Assembly (NCBI GenBank): GCA_029876055.1
Contig: CM056875.1
Span: forward strand, 1,426,001 to 1,490,000
Direction of reading: 5' to 3'
Length of the DNA: 64,000 bases
Origin: Madurella fahalii
Taxonomy: Eukaryota; Ascomycota; Sordariomycetes; Sordariales
Numbering within the stretch: position 1 is the first letter of the stretch; the number at the start of each line of letters is the position of its first letter. Both the position numbers and the translations under genes were made by a program. Below are positions 47,101-57,887 of this stretch, one piece after another. The notes beneath the pieces were generated by a model. That model did no database searches. It was not told the origin of the DNA and saw only the letters and a program-made list of their open reading frames with translations.

Positions 47101-50100
47101 AGCGGGAAGGCGATTCATGATCGACTTGCCGCGCTTTCTGCCCCGCAACAACCCTGATCCATGGTGCGGGGGAAGAAACGGACATAGTTGACCGCCAGTT
47201 CGTCGGCCCTTGTCGTTACGGGAGCAAGTCCGGCTAGCTCGTCCCTCATGTACCGCAACAATGCCGGCATTGCAATCCCAGGCTGTGCCACCACTTCCTA
47301 TGGGCCGGCGCCGAGTGCCCCTCTCTGACGGCTCTCGTACATACATGTACTGTACACTGACAATCCCATTGTTAGCCGTCGTTTGGTTGCCTGCCCCGCC
47401 AAACGCTATCCAAGGCAAGCGGCGTCTGACAAAGGCTGTATGATGTGGGCTGGCGTGGGACAGGTTCCGGGGACGCACAGACGGCGAGTCTAGCGAGCAA
47501 GTCGCCATCTGCCTCCTCGTCCCGGCTCAGAGGTGTTGACTACGCGAATATCTCGCCCCTGTTTGTCTCGTGTCTGGGGATATTGCGACGGTTCGGTTCG
47601 AACTTCAGTCGATGCTGCGGTGCTAGGGGCCCATGCGCCTGCGATCCATGCGAGCAATGCTGAGTTATGAGCGTCCGAATTGCACATCCCTGCTGCATTG
47701 CGGCCGGGGGGTGTCGCCCAAGCTCTGGGCAGCGAACAGATGCAGTCTTGCTGCGCTGCCATTTTGCGCACGGAGGTTCGAAAATAAAGCCAGAGTGCGC
47801 ACAAGAACGATCAACAGAGGCTGCAGGGCCTGACCAAGCTGGCTGTGTTCCCAAAGCGGCCATGCGGCTCAGATGCCCATTGAACGCACAGGATCTTGGA
47901 TCTCATCAAAACCCATGTGCAACCCCGGGCCCAGGGTGCGAGCCGAAGGATGGCAGTCTCTGGGTAGAAGGCGGATCGAAGCGAGCCTCGCGTGCCGCTC
48001 CAATTCGGTTCGGCGACTCCTCCGTGCGTCTAGTATCGGACCTCGATCGTAACCATATCCCTCCCCTCTCTTCTTCTCGTAACATGGTTTTTGCCGGTCA
48101 GATCTAGCTTCTCCCTGACGCACGATGCCAGATGGGGTCCATCCCAGTGTCCCGCATCAGTGACGTCTGAGCCTCGACGATGCAACACGGTCAACCAAAC
48201 CGCCAGACCACCAAATCGTCGGACCTACAAAAACATTGAAAGACAGGGTCATGGATTTCAAATCGAGGCATGGACCACTTACTGCCCCCTTCACCGTTCG
48301 CAAATCCCTCTGCTCCGTATGCTCAACCTGGCTGGTTCCGATCGAGGTCCATCCATTTGCCAAGGGTAGTTTCAAACTCATGGAGCCCATGCCCCATGCG
48401 TTTTTCCCTCGCCTTTGTAGCCACCCAATTCATGGCGGTCTCGTTCCCCGGCTTCTCCACGTCCATCATCCTCCTCTCGGCCAGGAGCGGTCATGCTTGT
48501 TTCTTCAAGCCCGCGGCTCGGATGATGCCTGCTGGAGCAATGCAGGTTGCAGCGGCGACTTTGGCCAACGCCTTGCCGCGCTTTGCACACGCCTCCAGTT
48601 CCTCATCCCGCAAAGCCCCGTCCGCGGCCGTGCCTCGCGGCCGCGGACGGCCTGGCGGCATCAAGAGGGCATTGCTGGTTCGTGGGGGGAGAGTGGAAAA
48701 AGGGAATCCAAGAGACGGACCGGTCGAGCCCAACTAGCAATGGCAGTTTGGCCAAATTTCAACCTGACCACTCGCAGGGGCCGCACCCCCTCCCGTAGGT
48801 TTCTTCGTGGCCCGCAGGGCTCTACCGGCCCCCATTCTTCGACGCACAATGGCAGTGTCTGCGCCATAAACACGGCATGTCATCGAATTAAACCTTGCTA
48901 ATCAAATAGGTTGCCAGGGGACATGCACGACTTCGTGGCCATGCCTGGCAACCTTTCGAGTCATATGGCTCCGTGTTGGACTCTCTTGTTTCTCGACATC
49001 TCTAGAACCCTTTTCGCACCCCAGAACAAGCCTCATTTCAGCCAATTGGACTAGGCGGTGAACATCTGGGGAGAGCCACATTGTCCAACTCTTACAAAGC
49101 AAAGGTTGTTTCGGCCTTTGTTTTCGAGGAATCGGTATTTCGACTAGCCGTTCATGTCAAAGGTTCGTCTCGGCCATGAACGGTTGGACTGTGTCAGTGT
49201 CTTCCATATCTGGACGAGCTGCCCGACATGGCGGAGCCGATCCTTGGTACCGGCTTTGGATATTGCAACTATATCGGGAACTCCCCAAACCCAACCGAAG
49301 TCGCCCTGGCGCTTCTTGAGGCACGGTGGCTACCTCCAGGAGTTGCCGGTATCTGACAGGGCATCTCTACCGGACAAGCCATGCGTTTGGCAAGCAGGGG
49401 GGGGGGGTTCGGTACGTATGTACCTCTAAAAGATACCCTTGCCGGTGTCCCCCCCCCCCCCCCAAGGCCCTATGCAAAAAGCCCAGAGCCTATTGCTTAG
49501 CATCCCTAAGCCCTGGCCCTCCTCGCACATCCTCAACCCGCTGTTTCTCTGGACTCCACACAGTCTACTACGCCCGCCCCCCTGCCTCACCCACCACCCC
49601 CTCTCCCGGGCCTATCCACAATGTCTCTCGCCTCGCCATCAACACAACTTTGCAGAAAGTCTGTACATTCCCGGATAGAATGTCGTTTTGTTCTTAGTAT
49701 CCCATCTTTAAAGTCCTCCCCCTTCCCGGTTGTATCTTCTCTCGTATCCCCCGGACCCTGGTTCTGTCCCCCACAATCCTCTCACCAACTTTTGAACAGG
49801 TACGCCGTCATAGAACAAAATTTTATTTCCCCTTTCCCCATCCTGGTCGTCAGTCCGCATCATCAAGCCCCTTCCCTGCACCTTGTTTCCCTTCTCCCGC
49901 CTGGGGAGACGATGGCTATGGAGAAGACGCACTCTATTCCCCTCAAGCAGCAGCACTCCGTCAATCTGGTCTGACCGAACGTACCTATCCGCCAGCGTTC
50001 CTTTTCTCTGTCATCTACTTTATCGACCCGTGTTATCCCTTGTTCATTGGTGGGCGGCTGCTCGAGAAGCACCAATCACGTTGATGTCTATCGTCAATAC

Positions 50101-50343
50101 ACGGGCCACTCCTTAAGAAGAGCTACAGTCTCAGCAGCCCCATCGGAAAGGGATCTTCTCTCGCTCAGTGGACGACTGGGCCCCTTTTTCCTCCTCTTCC
50201 CTCACGCGCCCCTCTGCGGTGACTTGCAAGAACCTGAGCCGCGTTTATCCCATCCCAGCCTTCCTCAACCGACGGTATATTGTACCTCGACTCCTACCCT
50301 GGGCCCCAACTGACAGCCGACAACCCTCCTCCTGCCTCTTTGA
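44109..50343. other. Gene-poor region of about 6.2 kb
   Basis: No coding region is supported on either strand; open frames up to about 250 codons exist, but they overlap each other and lack domains or steady codon bias. It contains a 7-base tandem repeat (44801-44843), GTACTGTAC at 47347-47355, a G run near 49399 and a C run near 49450-49464. From about 49440 to 50340 the plus strand is strongly C/T-rich, which fits a long leader of the downstream Myb gene. A strong donor AG|GTACGC occurs at 49800. Confidence 0.5.
44801..44843. repeat. Seven-base tandem repeat (GCCGTKT)n
   Basis: About six consecutive copies of GCCGTTT or GCCGTGT. Non-coding context; no function is suggested by the sequence. 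Confidence 0.85.
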
Positions 50344-50619
50344 AGCTCTCCTGGCGTACCTTGTTACGAGCCGCTTACACGTCGAAATCGTCTAGCGAAC
50401 AGTCCGCTGGCTGAGCTTCGGAACAGCATCGACGAAAACCTGGCTACGAAGTCATATACTCTGGGCTTCGCGGCAGGTCGAGCAGGACGTGAGGTTTGTA
50501 GCCCCCAGGGTCGCTGCGAGACCGGTGCGGCAGATTTTGGATCGCTTCAAAGGCGCACGAACCCGGGCGCCCATGAATCTGTTGCCCCTCTAGGCAAAGC
50601 TCGGCGAGACACCGTCATC

Positions 50620-52100
50620 GTGGATATCGCCTCACTCCTCAAGCGCTCCGACTCAAATGAGTCCCCCGTGTCTCCGACCCAGCCGGCCGCGTCCACCTCG
50701 GTTCCTCCATCTGCGACGGCGACAGCGCCCCCAAGCGGCCCGCCGCTGGCTTCGTTTGCTGTAGCACCTGGCGCATTGTCTCCGCGTGCCGGTACTGCGG
50801 GTGGAGCCGGACTCAGGGGGCACGGTGTTTCAGCAACGACTGGCGCTGGGCAGAGACCAAGTTCAAGGTCAGGACCACGTCCGGGGAGCGGTGGAGGAAA
50901 GCGCAGCATGCCGCCACACACGGCCGAGTCCCCGGCCAAGAAGCAGAGCAAGTGGTCACCCGAGGAGGACGCTCTCATCATCGAACTCCGGGGTAGCGGC
51001 ATGAAATGGGACGACATCTCGAAGCGCCTTCCCGGTCGGAGTTCCATCAGTTGCCGCCTTCACTACCAGAACTACCTTGAGAGACGCAGCGAGTGGGACG
51101 AGGAACGCAAGAACAAGCTTGCGCGGCTGTACGAGAGGTAAATGCTACTCCCCTACAACGCGGCACCCTACCTTTGCAAATCCCTGTAGCGGGATGGCAG
51201 TACTCTGTTACTGGCATTCGGCTCCCCGAGCTGGTGACTACGGAGCGGAACTGACAGGATTCAAGGTTCAAACCGGAAATGTGGGCAAAGGTTGCAGAGG
51301 AGATGCAAGTACCCTGGCGAGCCGCCGAGGCGATGCACTGGCAGCTAGGTGAGACCGACATGGCCAGGCGGGCCGGGGTGGTTCCATTCTCGCTGAACAT
51401 GACTTCGAACGAATCCCAAGGCCCCCCGCGATTATCGCCCTCAAGAGGTCACGGACATTCGCAGTCGCAAGGAAGCTTGCCGCGAGACCTCTCGGGCATG
51501 CCCTCACCACGCTACAGCCGCGGCCCAGTAGCTCCGATGCCGCCCTTGATCCCTCCGCCGACGCCGAGCGCGCGACCCCTGTCTTCGCGACGGGAGAGCC
51601 TGCCACCAAGATCATCCTTTGGTGGCGCACCGCCCGAGCAAGCAGAATACGGCTATGGGCCGGCACCGGGCTACGGACTTGCTCCGATCCAGACAACAGG
51701 CCTTGGCCCGGGCCAGGGAGGAGGCGGGGGGGTGGGCCCGCGCGGCGGCACGATGCTGCCCAGCGTGGCCGAGCTGACGACAGGCGTTAGCCCCTACAGC
51801 ACCCCGGCCTACTCCATCGGCGGCGCTCCGAGCGCAAGTCCCATCCACAGCGCGACAGCCAGCCCGGGCCCTCTGCTTCCCGCGCTATCCCCTTACCCGC
51901 CCCTCGAGCCGTCTGGACCCGCCAAACGGCGAGCGAGCCCCGACGTCGGCAGCGGCGGCGGCAGCATTCGCGAGACTACCCGTCGACGCCACCTCCATCC
52001 ACGCCCGGACGAAATGGTCGAGTATAATCCTCCGCCGTTGGGACTGGGTCCGGGACCAGCGCCGGTGTCGACAAGGCGGGGACCGAGGCATGGGGCTTGA
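50620..52100 (+). CDS. Myb/SANT DNA-binding protein, 5' end unresolved
   Basis: Nuclear regulator with two Myb-like repeats. Repeat 1 is SKWSPEEDALIIELRGSGMK...LPGRSSISCRLHYQNYL; repeat 2 is DEERKNKLARLYERFKPEMW...EEMQVPWRAAEAMHWQLG, formed across an intron at 51138-51265 (GTAAAT...CAAG, 128 nt). The 3' exon (51266-52100) encodes a long Pro/Gly/Ser-rich tail with ERRRESLPPRSS-like basic patches and ends HGA. The given start, 50620, is a GTG before DIASLLKRSDSNESP, not a true start. The frame is open back to 50344 but contains no ATG until 50908, right before the Myb repeats. A first exon upstream is therefore likely missing from this model. Fungal homologues often have a conserved DIASLL-type N-terminus, which supports coding before 50908. 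Target genes are unknown. Confidence 0.75.
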
Positions 52101-53576
52101 CCGACGAACAAGAAGACTGCTCACGCCAACAATGGCCGGGTTGCACAACCCGCCGTAGACATCCTCTCTCTCTCTCTCTCTCTTGCGCCCCCCAGATTGT
52201 CACATCTTCCCCTATTTAGTCTGCATCATGGCATGGCAATTGGCATCTGGTAGCATCCACCAACATCATCATCATTATCATCAAGACTGAAGAAGCGGAG
52301 TTGGGAGTTGCGTCATGGGGGAAAGACGGAGCAGCATCATGGAACGGAGCGTAGGGCTTTCTGATTTTCTCAGGTCAGGAGGAGCAAGAGAAGGAAACTT
52401 GGGAAGGGAGGAGAAGCACATGGCGGAAACAAATTTCATGTCCCCCTTTGCCATTCCCATCTCGATTCATTGAATCATTTATCCAGCATGGAAGACATTT
52501 TACTGCATTTAGCGACGGACGGATTCGGGTGGATGGGCGGATGGGCGGATGGGCGGGCGGGCGGACGGACAGGACTGAACGGAGGGCATGTAGCTTGGGA
52601 ACCAGACCATTTCTCCTTATTCTCTTATTCTTATTCGCTTCTCTACTTCACTTTACCTACTTTGCTTAACTAACTTTCCTACGATGATGACCATTATTTG
52701 GGCGGGAAAGAAGGTGGAGGTCAGACGACTCTGTATTTTTGGTTTCTTTCTTTTTTCTCTTTCTTTTTCTCCGATTTTTTTTTTCCTTGTGTGTTATTCT
52801 CTTGCTCAGCTTGACGATTGGGAAAGGAGTTGGGAGGAGAAAAATTTAAGGTCACTGTTGCAATGATGATGTTGATGATGGCGCCGGGGCCGGGGAAGAG
52901 ACATGGAGATTATGTGCCAAGGAAAGAAAATGGGGACGGTTTCTTTATTTATTCCTTCTAAACTATGTTGTTTCTAATGCTCACCCCTTTTTATTTTATT
53001 CACTACGAATTTCATGTCACGCGGCACCACCAGAGAAGAAAAGAACAGAGATGATCCTGATGATTTTTTAGGAAAAAAAAAGTTGTCACTTTTGGAGCAC
53101 GTCGGTAGGCAAGGAGACCGGGCAAACGTTTGCAGGCGGTGGCGGTGGCGGCGGCGGCAGGGGCGCCTTGTTGGAGTTATTTTGGCGTTGATCTAGGGAG
53201 GTGGGCCGAGGGAACACATGACACTGTGGCTAAGGCTTGTTTGGTTTGGGAGCGAGATAAGGGCATTGAGGCCAAGCGGGATATGCAACGGAGGATGATC
53301 GTTCTCTCCTGGGACGGCACGCGAGGGGGGGCGGGGAGGCAATAATGACAAGCAAGTGGGACCGGGGGTACCGAGGGGGATCCTGATAGAGATGGAAAGC
53401 AAGAAGAGAAAACAACCACCAAATTAGATGCGTGCAGGTCGAAAAAGCAACACGGCATGAGCGACGAACCAAGGAGAGAGTGGCGCTAGCGAGTTGGGAC
53501 TGGGTAGTACAGCCGGCCAACGGGGAGGGTTCTCCCGCGGGTTGAGAACGATGTGTGTCCTGCGAAGGAATATTCT
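52101..53576. other. Intergenic between convergent genes
   Basis: 3' flanks of the Myb gene (+) and the TRM9 gene (-). It holds a (TC)n stretch at about 52164-52182, a GGATGGGC-type tandem repeat at about 52530-52566 and T-rich DNA near 52735-52800. No supported gene. Confidence 0.55.
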
Positions 53577-54656
53577 TCAAATCTCGGCTACGGGTTGGCC
53601 GTGATGGATGGGTTCATTGGCAGCGACAACCCACCAGTTGTCTCTCTCGTAACCGCTGGTGATGACTGCACCCCCAGCCGCCAGCACATCCTCTTCCAGC
53701 TCACCTTTGCGGTAAAGGTGGTAATAGCGCTGAAAGATGGGATCGGCTTGGCTAGGCGCCGGCCCTGGCTCTGCAGCCGCAGCAGCAGCAGCGACGGCAG
53801 TAGGGGGAGGATGAGGAGCAGCTGCTCCTGGTGCTGCTTGCGTTGGCGGTCCCTCACCGCTCTTATTCCCGGCACTAGCACCACCAGTGCCTTGGTTCTG
53901 GGTTCCTTTCTGCGCTCTCTGCTGCTTCTGCTGTTGCGATTGCTGCGTCTTCAGGACCCACGGCACCAGCAGATCCTGCTCTCCGCCTTCGTCCCATCCG
54001 CGTCGACTGGTGCCTTGCTCAAGCGCCCATACGTACACTAGGACCTGGCCTCCGGTTCGTCCGGCCTCTCCGACCTTGACACATCGCAGCAGCTGCCGAA
54101 TCGCCTCTTGCCGCCTCGCCCGCGTCGACAGGTGGTGGATGACGGCCACGCAAATGACAAAGTCGGCAGCACGCTCGCGGAAGGGTAGCGAGAGGCCGTC
54201 GGCGACCACGACTTCGGTGGCCGCTGCTGCGCCATCATCTTCCCCTCCTGTTCCTCTCCTCGCTGCTGGGCCCTTGGGCTTGTCCGCCTGCTCTTGGGCC
54301 AGCTTGCCGCGGCTCCTAGCGAGCGAGACGAGCGCGGCGCTCCGGTCAGAACCCACCATAAACACGTCCCGGTTCACGCCCAGATACTTGCCATTGCCGC
54401 AGCCCACATCAAGCCCTACGGCGCCTGGAGGCTGGGCACGCAGGAACGACGCCACGGCCGGCCAGGGCTTATAGCGCGTGGCCGAGAAGTGAGGGGCGAT
54501 GGCCTCGTACACGCCATGGACGTGGGTACGCTCGTAAGCTTCGGCCTGGGCCTCCGCCTCGGTTGCGGCGGCGGCGGCGGCAGCGGCTAGTTTTGCAACG
54601 GCATCAGCCGCTGACAAGGATGGCAGTGCCAGGGGGGTGGTAGACGACGCGGCCAT
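53577..54656 (-). CDS. TRM9: tRNA (carboxymethyluridine34-5-O)-methyltransferase TRM9
   Basis: SAM-dependent methyltransferase that makes the last step of mcm5U at wobble position 34, acting with Trm112 in the cytosol. Single exon, 359 aa, ATG 54656. The domain opens with AEAYERTHVHGVYEAIAPHFSATRYKPWPAVASFL in family order; motif I is GLDVGCGNGKYLGVN (about residue 79). Later come MVGSDRSAALVSLAR, ADGLSLPFRERAADFVICVAVIHHLST (motif IV and post-motif), GGQVLVYVWALEQ and the C-terminal YYHLYRKGELEEDV and VITSGYERDNWW blocks. Two low-complexity inserts (Ala-rich near the N-terminus, and Gln/Ala/Pro-rich between VPWVLKTQQ and QRYYHLYRKG) make it longer than the yeast enzyme. All family landmarks are present, so function is well supported. 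Confidence 0.94.
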   Translation of the reverse strand: MAASSTTPLALPSLSAADAVAKLAAAAAAAATEAEAQAEAYERTHVHGVYEAIAPHFSATRYKPWPAVASFLRAQPPGAVGLDVGCGNGKYLGVNRDVFMVGSDRSAALVSLARSRGKLAQEQADKPKGPAARRGTGGEDDGAAAATEVVVADGLSLPFRERAADFVICVAVIHHLSTRARRQEAIRQLLRCVKVGEAGRTGGQVLVYVWALEQGTSRRGWDEGGEQDLLVPWVLKTQQSQQQKQQRAQKGTQNQGTGGASAGNKSGEGPPTQAAPGAAAPHPPPTAVAAAAAAAEPGPAPSQADPIFQRYYHLYRKGELEEDVLAAGGAVITSGYERDNWWVVAANEPIHHGQPVAEI

Positions 54657-54855
54657 GAGACAGCAGGCGCCACGCCAAGGTTCGGAGGCAGATAATGGCC
54701 GCCGCTCCGGCAGCTGGGTCAGGCAACGACCAACGTGAGGTCTTGCTCGACTGGGGGCCCAATCCGGCGCGGCGCTGAACGCGCTGGTCGGATATCTACA
54801 GGCCCTCCCGGAGCCGAGGAGAAGAGTCCCAGGAAAGGCGGGATTGGTTCCTGCC

Positions 54856-54900
54856 GCTCCTGGTGCTCCTGCTCCTGGTGCTCCTGCTCCTGGTGCTCCT
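54856..54900. repeat. Three tandem copies of a 15-base unit
   Basis: The unit GCTCCTGGTGCTCCT is repeated exactly three times in the upstream region of TRM9, about 200 bases before its start codon. It may be in the leader. On the minus strand it contains AGGAGCACCAGGAGC. Confidence 0.9.
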
Positions 54901-56170
54901 GCTCGTCAGGCTAGGTCGCCGATGCCACACAGGCGCAGACCCGGATAGGCGGAGAAAGAGAGGGGAGAAAAGAAGCAAGGAGGCTTGGTTCTCTTTCCCG
55001 GGGCCCTTTTTTTTCGCGCTTCAACCTCGGTAGTTGGCCTTGACCGCCTGTTTCCAGATGAGTTGAGTATGCTGTACGAAAGAGCGGAGCTGGAGAGGGG
55101 TCGTGATGTGGCGCCTCAAGGAGAAAGAGAACTACAGGGGCGGCCGCACCTTGCAGCACGCGCCATACGTAGTCGGTACTTGCATGCAGCCGGTCGATGC
55201 AGAGTCAGGGCTAGCCCGAGGAGCAGACGCACTTGGCGACCGACGGACGGGCGGACGGGCAGACCGACCTTCTGCGGCAACGGCAAGGTTCGCTGCCAAC
55301 TGGAGGGGTCACGGCACCGACACCCGCATGCAACAACACCGCTGCCCAGACAGGGCTGAGGGGCGTGAACGGTGGGGAACAGAAACGGAAAAAAAAAACG
55401 AGCGATGGCACGGATCGAGAAAGCGGATGATGGATGACGCACACACCTAGTCCAGCTGAGACCGCCTTGGTAGAAGAAAAAAAGGTAAAGATAGACAGCC
55501 CACTCAGGCAGAGACACGCATGAAGAGATACCTAGGTAAAGGCGGGCCGCCTCGAGTCGGTCAGGATGCCGTTCGGAGCTGGCAGCCTGTGGTTGGGTTA
55601 AGGTTGGACACCGAGGGAGGGTGAGGCAAGTAAGATAATCGAGGTCAGGTAGGTTTAGTGGGTGAAAAGAATGCAGCGGGCAGCAGGTGGGAGCAAGCCC
55701 CACTCCGATTCTCTGTTTGGACGAGGACGAGGAGGCGGTGGCAGTTCATTACAGCACTACAGCACTACAGTACGACGGCACGACAGCACCACCGCACGAC
55801 AGTTCACCAACAGGGGATAGAGGACTGGAAAGAAGGGGAAAAGAAAAAAAAAAAAGCAAATTTGCGATCACGGTCCTGTCCTCCCTTCCCATTGCCCGCA
55901 GCATCTCAGAACCCAACCCTTCTGCAGGCCTCGGACCCGCATCTCCGGCGGTTTGCGGTTGGCGGTGGGTACGGTACATGGTGTGTTCTCGTGCATACGC
56001 TGAAATGGTGATGATGTAAGGGAAGCGCTGCTTGCGGTGACCAAGACGCAGATGCCCACGCATGCACGCTTCCCTCACATGTCCTTGGCAGGCTGTCATG
56101 GGGGGGGCCCATCCCTCGGTCTGGGCGTGCCTGAGTGCCCGACACCGACAGATGGGAGGTGGTGGGTATC

Positions 56171-56190
56171 CTGTACATGCGCATGTACAG
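56171..56190. promoter_or_regulatory. Perfect 20-base palindrome
   Basis: CTGTACATGCGCATGTACAG is self-complementary over all 20 bases with no spacer, and overlaps a GTACAGTAC word (56185-56193). It lies about 400 bases downstream of the dehydrogenase stop. A binding site for a dimeric regulator is possible but unproven. Confidence 0.6.
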
Positions 56191-56588
56191 TACTGCCCTG
56201 TACCACGGACAAATAGCCGCAGTATCCTCAACGGTCAACCATGAGCCTCCTGATTTCGAATGACGGCCGGGGGTGAACCCAGAGAGAGAAAAGGGGGGGA
56301 TGGCTGCACCGAAATCCGGTTGGCGGCTTCGCAGCCGAGTCAAAAAATCATCTGAGCCCAAGTGCCATACTTGGCAACCTCGCACGATGTGCTTTGGGCA
56401 TTTCAGCCTTGCGTGGCCCATTGAGGCGATGAGACGCAGTATCCCAAAACTATGGCCAATTTTCACTCTGACGCTACATTCTCTTTGCCGGCTAACCAGG
56501 CAATTAGGCTCGTTGGGGACAATGCTACGATCATGCGACAAGGGCGAGCAAACTGCAGGCACGTCGGTGCCCGACATCCAGCCATCAA

Positions 56589-57887
56589 TCATCGCTTGCC
56601 CGTGTTCAGGGGGCTCATGGCATCATAGACATCGGTCGAGATCAGGTCGGGGTACTTGACGCCCCCCTGCCGCAGCGCCTCTTCCATGACCTCCATGATG
56701 GTGATGCTCTCGGTCCATGGCAGCGTCTTGCTTTCCTTCTTGCCGTCCCGCAGGCAGCGCGCGCACTCGTCAGCCTCCCAGAACATGCCCTGGCCCCAAC
56801 CCCTCTCGGGGTCCTTGGGAATCGGGCAGTCGACCACCTCAATCTTGCCCCCGCCGTCCCTCTTGATGACCCTGTACTGCAGCGGGCAGTATGCCGGCCC
56901 CATGACCTGTATCTCCCCATTGGAGCCCTGGATCCGGATCGCGGGGCCGCCGCTGTTCCGCCCGTCCACGTCGGTAGCCACGCGGAGCGAGGTGAGGGCG
57001 ATGCCGTGGCTCTTGTGCTTGGTGAACTGCACGATGATGCTGGTCGTCTCATCGGCTCCCGTGTGGTACTGGTTCACGGCAGCCACCACGTTGGGCGCCT
57101 CCTTCTCCTCCTCGGGCTGCACGTGGTACAGCGACTGGAAGACCCACGTCAGGGCGTAGATGCCAAGGTCCAGCAGGGCGCCGCCCGCCAGTTCTGGATT
57201 GACCATGCGGTTCGAGTCGGCAAAGTCGACTGTGCCGTCGGGCTTGTCTCGGTTGATGGACAGATCGGCTTTCGCCGAGTCAGTACGGGCAGACGCCGCC
57301 GAAATGCACGGGGGCCGGGCCGAGACTTACCAATGGTCCGGTAGACATTGCCAATGGCCCCAGACGAGATCAGGTCCCGGACTTGGATGCTCAGAGGGAA
57401 GTAACGCGTCCACACGGCCTCCATGAAGAAGACGCCCTTGGCGCGGGCAGTGTCGACGAGCTTGCGGGCCTGGGCGGCCGTCACGGTCAGGGCCTTCTCG
57501 CAGAGCACGTGCTTGCCGGCCTCGAGGGCGAGCATGGCGTTCTGGAAATGGTGGCTGTGGGGCGTGGCGACATAGACGATGTCGACATCCGGGTCGGCCA
57601 CCAGCTCGTGGTACGAGCCATGGGCTTTGGCCGAGCTCGGGGCCTTGACGAGGTTGAGGAAGTCGACGGCCCGGCCCTTGGAACTGGACGAAGCAACTGC
57701 AACAACCTCGTGGCGCACGTCGTGCACGCCACGAGTGGCCGGGTTCGTGAGAAGATCCTTGGTGAACACTGCTTGCAGGTGAGCCGGTGCACGCTGCAGA
57801 CGGAGGGGGGGCCGCCCACTCACCCTCAGCGATCCACCCCGTGGCCATGATACCCCACCTCACGGTGAAAGGAGTTGATGATGCCAT
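56589..57887 (-). CDS. Gfo/Idh/MocA-family dehydrogenase (D-xylose 1-dehydrogenase / dihydrodiol dehydrogenase-like)
   Basis: Soluble NAD(P)-dependent oxidoreductase; the closest named family in fungi is NADP-linked D-xylose 1-dehydrogenase, which oxidises xylose to xylonate. Three exons are proposed: 57887-57824, 57768-57331 and 57268-56589, with introns of 55 and 62 nt, giving 393 aa. The Rossmann fold opens with FTVRWGIMATGWIAEVFTKDL; the usual GxGxxA appears as GIMATGWIA. Then DIVYVATPHSHHFQNAMLAL and GKHVLCEKALTVTAAQARKL supply the family's EK(P/A) catalytic Lys motif. The C-terminal sheet domain includes MVNPELAGGALLDLGIYAL. Splicing restores VYRTIADLSINRDKP, which is continuous in the family. 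It is divergent from an aldo-keto reductase across 749 bp. Substrate assignment is by family resemblance only. Confidence 0.9.

Larger units (their letters stand above)
54657..56588. other. Intergenic; promoter of TRM9 and 3' flank of the dehydrogenase
   Basis: About 1.9 kb. No supported gene. It contains a 15-base tandem repeat at 54856-54900, TACCTAGGTA at 55529-55538, and a perfect 20-base palindrome at 56171-56190. Confidence 0.55.

Noticed and set aside
48236..48901. 221-codon plus-strand open frame
   Set aside because: Basic, Cys- and Trp-scattered composition typical of chance frames in GC-rich DNA; overlapping frames of similar length occur on both strands.
55906..56592. 228-codon minus-strand open frame after the dehydrogenase
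   Set aside because: It spans the 3' flank and the palindrome, with no protein-like blocks.
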